Below are positions 62,272 through 64,000 of a stretch of 64,000 nucleotides of DNA, piece by piece. The notes under the pieces were generated by a model, which saw only the letters and a program-made list of their open reading frames with translations, made no database searches and was not told the DNA's origin. The translations under genes were made by a program, and so were the position numbers. Position 1 is the stretch's first letter, and each line of letters opens with the position of its first letter. The DNA is from Sphagnum compactum (taxonomy: Eukaryota > Bryophyta > Sphagnopsida > Sphagnales): contig OZ234497.1 of NCBI GenBank assembly GCA_965153455.1, positions 9,672,001 through 9,736,000 of the forward strand, written 5' to 3'.

Positions 62272-62352
62272 GGCCAGCTTCAAAGACTGATTGATTTAAA
62301 GTGGTCTCTGATTTACAACATCATTATCTTTCAATCGGTCTTGAAGCTGGCC
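62272..62352. ncRNA. miRNA-precursor-like hairpin (candidate)
   Basis: The 5' arm GGCCAGCTTCAAAGACTGAT (62272-62294, continuing TGA) pairs with TCAATCGGTCTTGAAGCTGG (62331-62352, continuing CC). There are 12 perfect pairs, one bulged A, then 10 pairs including one G-T, with a 36-nt loop. Arm length and near-perfect pairing resemble a plant miRNA precursor, but a young foldback repeat would look the same. I do not recognise a known miRNA sequence. Confidence 0.3.
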
Positions 62353-64000
62353 AGTCTATCAAAAACTAGCCATGTTGCAAGCTGGCCCATTGGCTTTTTG
62401 CATTGGGTCTTTTATCAGATTTTTGTCGATTGTTTGCTTTTATTTTTTCTTTGGGTTGTGTCTAGTTGTGTTCTCATTTGCTTTGTACTTTGGATGAGTG
62501 GGTTACCATCTTTGGTTTTTGTTTCAGGGTTTTTCTTCTTCTGACCTGGGCTAGTAGAGTTTTGAGACTAATACTCGTCATCCTTCCTAAGGATGTGGGT
62601 ACATATGGAACATGAGTTGCAAGTCCGAGAACTTATGAAGGTGAATTCTTTACTTGAATGTGAAATATTTTTTAGGAAATAATTTGATGGTTGAAATGTA
62701 TTATGTGTGTTCTAATGAATGTTGTAACCTTGTAACCTGCATCATGTAGGTACTACTCCATTATTATAAACCCCCTAGAAACTCAGAGCTTTCCAATCAT
62801 ATAAGAGTGTGACAAGAGACATTATGGTTTGGCAAATTTCAACATGACAAACAAAACAAACCAACAAATTCCATTCCTTCATAGATAGATCCTATTCTTA
62901 GGCTAAATCAAGGACTTTTTGAATTAACAGTTCCTCCTTTTTAATGATTAGGTAGTTCCAAGGCACGGTCATGCTTGGTGTTTCAAACTTGCAGCGAAAA
63001 TCAACTTAACATAACATGTCAACAAAGTACCGCAAATCACAATACTGCAGTTTTTTACACTGCAAGTTATGATCAACCTATTTACATTACTTTACCATAT
63101 TCACACATGATCTGAATTAGTAATTAACATTAGCAACTAGTCCACACCTACAAAGATAATCTTTCCCCTTTTTCCAAAGAATGAAAAAGAAATAAGAATA
63201 AACAAGAAGCTATGCTAAACATTGATTTAATTTGTTTTTATGGAAACTTTAATTACTTGTAATGTTTGGTTTTGAATTACACCTTTTAATCTTAATTATG
63301 TGGACTAGTGATTAATTTTAATATCCTTAACACGAGGTTAACAGTGAAGTTAACACCAGCTGTGGCCGTAGCTTAAGAGGCCTTACTCAAGAAGGTGAAG
63401 GTAACCAGAGTCGGTGCTGGTTTACCCTGGCCAAAAACCCTTGCTATTCCTTGGGTTGCCCCCATAATGATTTTTTTTCAGCATGCCCTAGTCCGTGTTT
63501 TACTAAAGTCATGAATAGCCCCAAGGCATGCCACGTTGGAGAAAGAACACAAACTTGTCAATACTGCCCCCAATACCTACCAAGCCCTTCCAGTTACCTA
63601 CTCTGGTTTGCAAAGCAGTTGGCCCTCTTCCTTCAATGTTGGTGAGAAAATGCTTTTCTTTTGTCCTACCCTGTTGTGTGGTTTGTGTTGTTGCTCTCGT
63701 GTTCATAACCATATTCTTCTATTATCTTTATGAGTTCAAAGATCATACTTAATGCTTTCTTGAGGAAGTGGCTTCCACATGGTTGGTTGCAAAAGGTGGG
63801 TCTTGCCTCTGTAGTTGGTCATGCATCATCCCAATGTGCTTCATTTCCTTCCCAATTCTCTATGGGTTTTGGCATATTGACATAAGTTTAAGCATTGTCC
63901 ATGTTATCCTTATTAAAATGAACCATAGTGAGCTTGATTTTCTTTTCAATATGTTTGTTGTTTGTTCTTTCCTCCTTCAATTGAAAGAAATGGGTTGGAA
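62353..64000. other. Intergenic, no gene seen
   Basis: AT-rich sequence without a recognised gene. Short frames at 63451-63752 are in a somewhat less AT-rich patch but show no family features. Confidence 0.4.

Overview
The window reads as nuclear DNA from a land plant. Two intron-containing plant genes are present, both on the minus strand: a UBP1-associated (UBA2-type) RNA-binding protein at about 12.5-14.4 kb and a plant cereblon (CRBN) homologue at 34.4-39.1 kb. Everything else is AT-rich, repeat-laden intergenic DNA with decayed transposable elements, many microsatellites and foldback elements. Low gene density and the transposon types suggest a large genome, possibly a seedless plant or gymnosperm. 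That lineage call is an inference, not something I can prove from the sequence.

Layout. 0.6-5.6 kb: a decayed PIF/Harbinger-type DNA transposon with matching terminal inverted repeats, a broken DDE transposase, two internal tandem arrays and an F-box-like gene fossil. 5.6-12.5 kb: no recognisable coding sequence, possibly in part the spliced 3' UTR of UBA2. 12.5-14.4 kb: UBA2. 15.0-15.1 kb: a small foldback element built from TGTGATCACA palindromes. 15.6-16.7 kb: a frameshifted Helitron replicase N-terminus. 17.5-18.3 kb: exon-like sequence of an unidentified gene. 19.9-25.2 kb: a Ty3/gypsy gag-pol carrying four in-frame stops and a truncated integrase. 25.2-33 kb: AT-rich filler with one 63-bp tandem repeat. 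34.4-39.1 kb: CRBN in 11 coding exons. 39.1-41.7 kb: the GC- and GA/CT-rich CRBN upstream region. 41.7-64 kb: AT-rich intergenic DNA with a CTAC minisatellite, three foldback elements, a possible SINE, a decayed retroelement pol fragment at 57.4-58.0 kb and a cluster of poly-C runs.

How the genes relate. The two intact genes look unrelated in function. UBA2 is an hnRNP-like RNA-binding protein. Cereblon is the substrate receptor of a CUL4-DDB1 ubiquitin ligase. Every CRBN exon junction agrees in phase and the joined frame is 587 codons plus stop, so the model is well supported. Its CULT domain keeps both CxxC pairs and all three cage tryptophans, but has a 5-residue insertion between the second CxxC and the third tryptophan compared with human CRBN.

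I found no clearly new multi-gene system. The best candidates for a second look are the CRBN insertion and its AUG-stop uORF, the foldback/MITE set (especially the 130-bp CACTA-ended palindrome with a perfect TCA duplication), the miRNA-like hairpin at 62.3 kb, and the Harbinger element that carries an F-box-like fossil.
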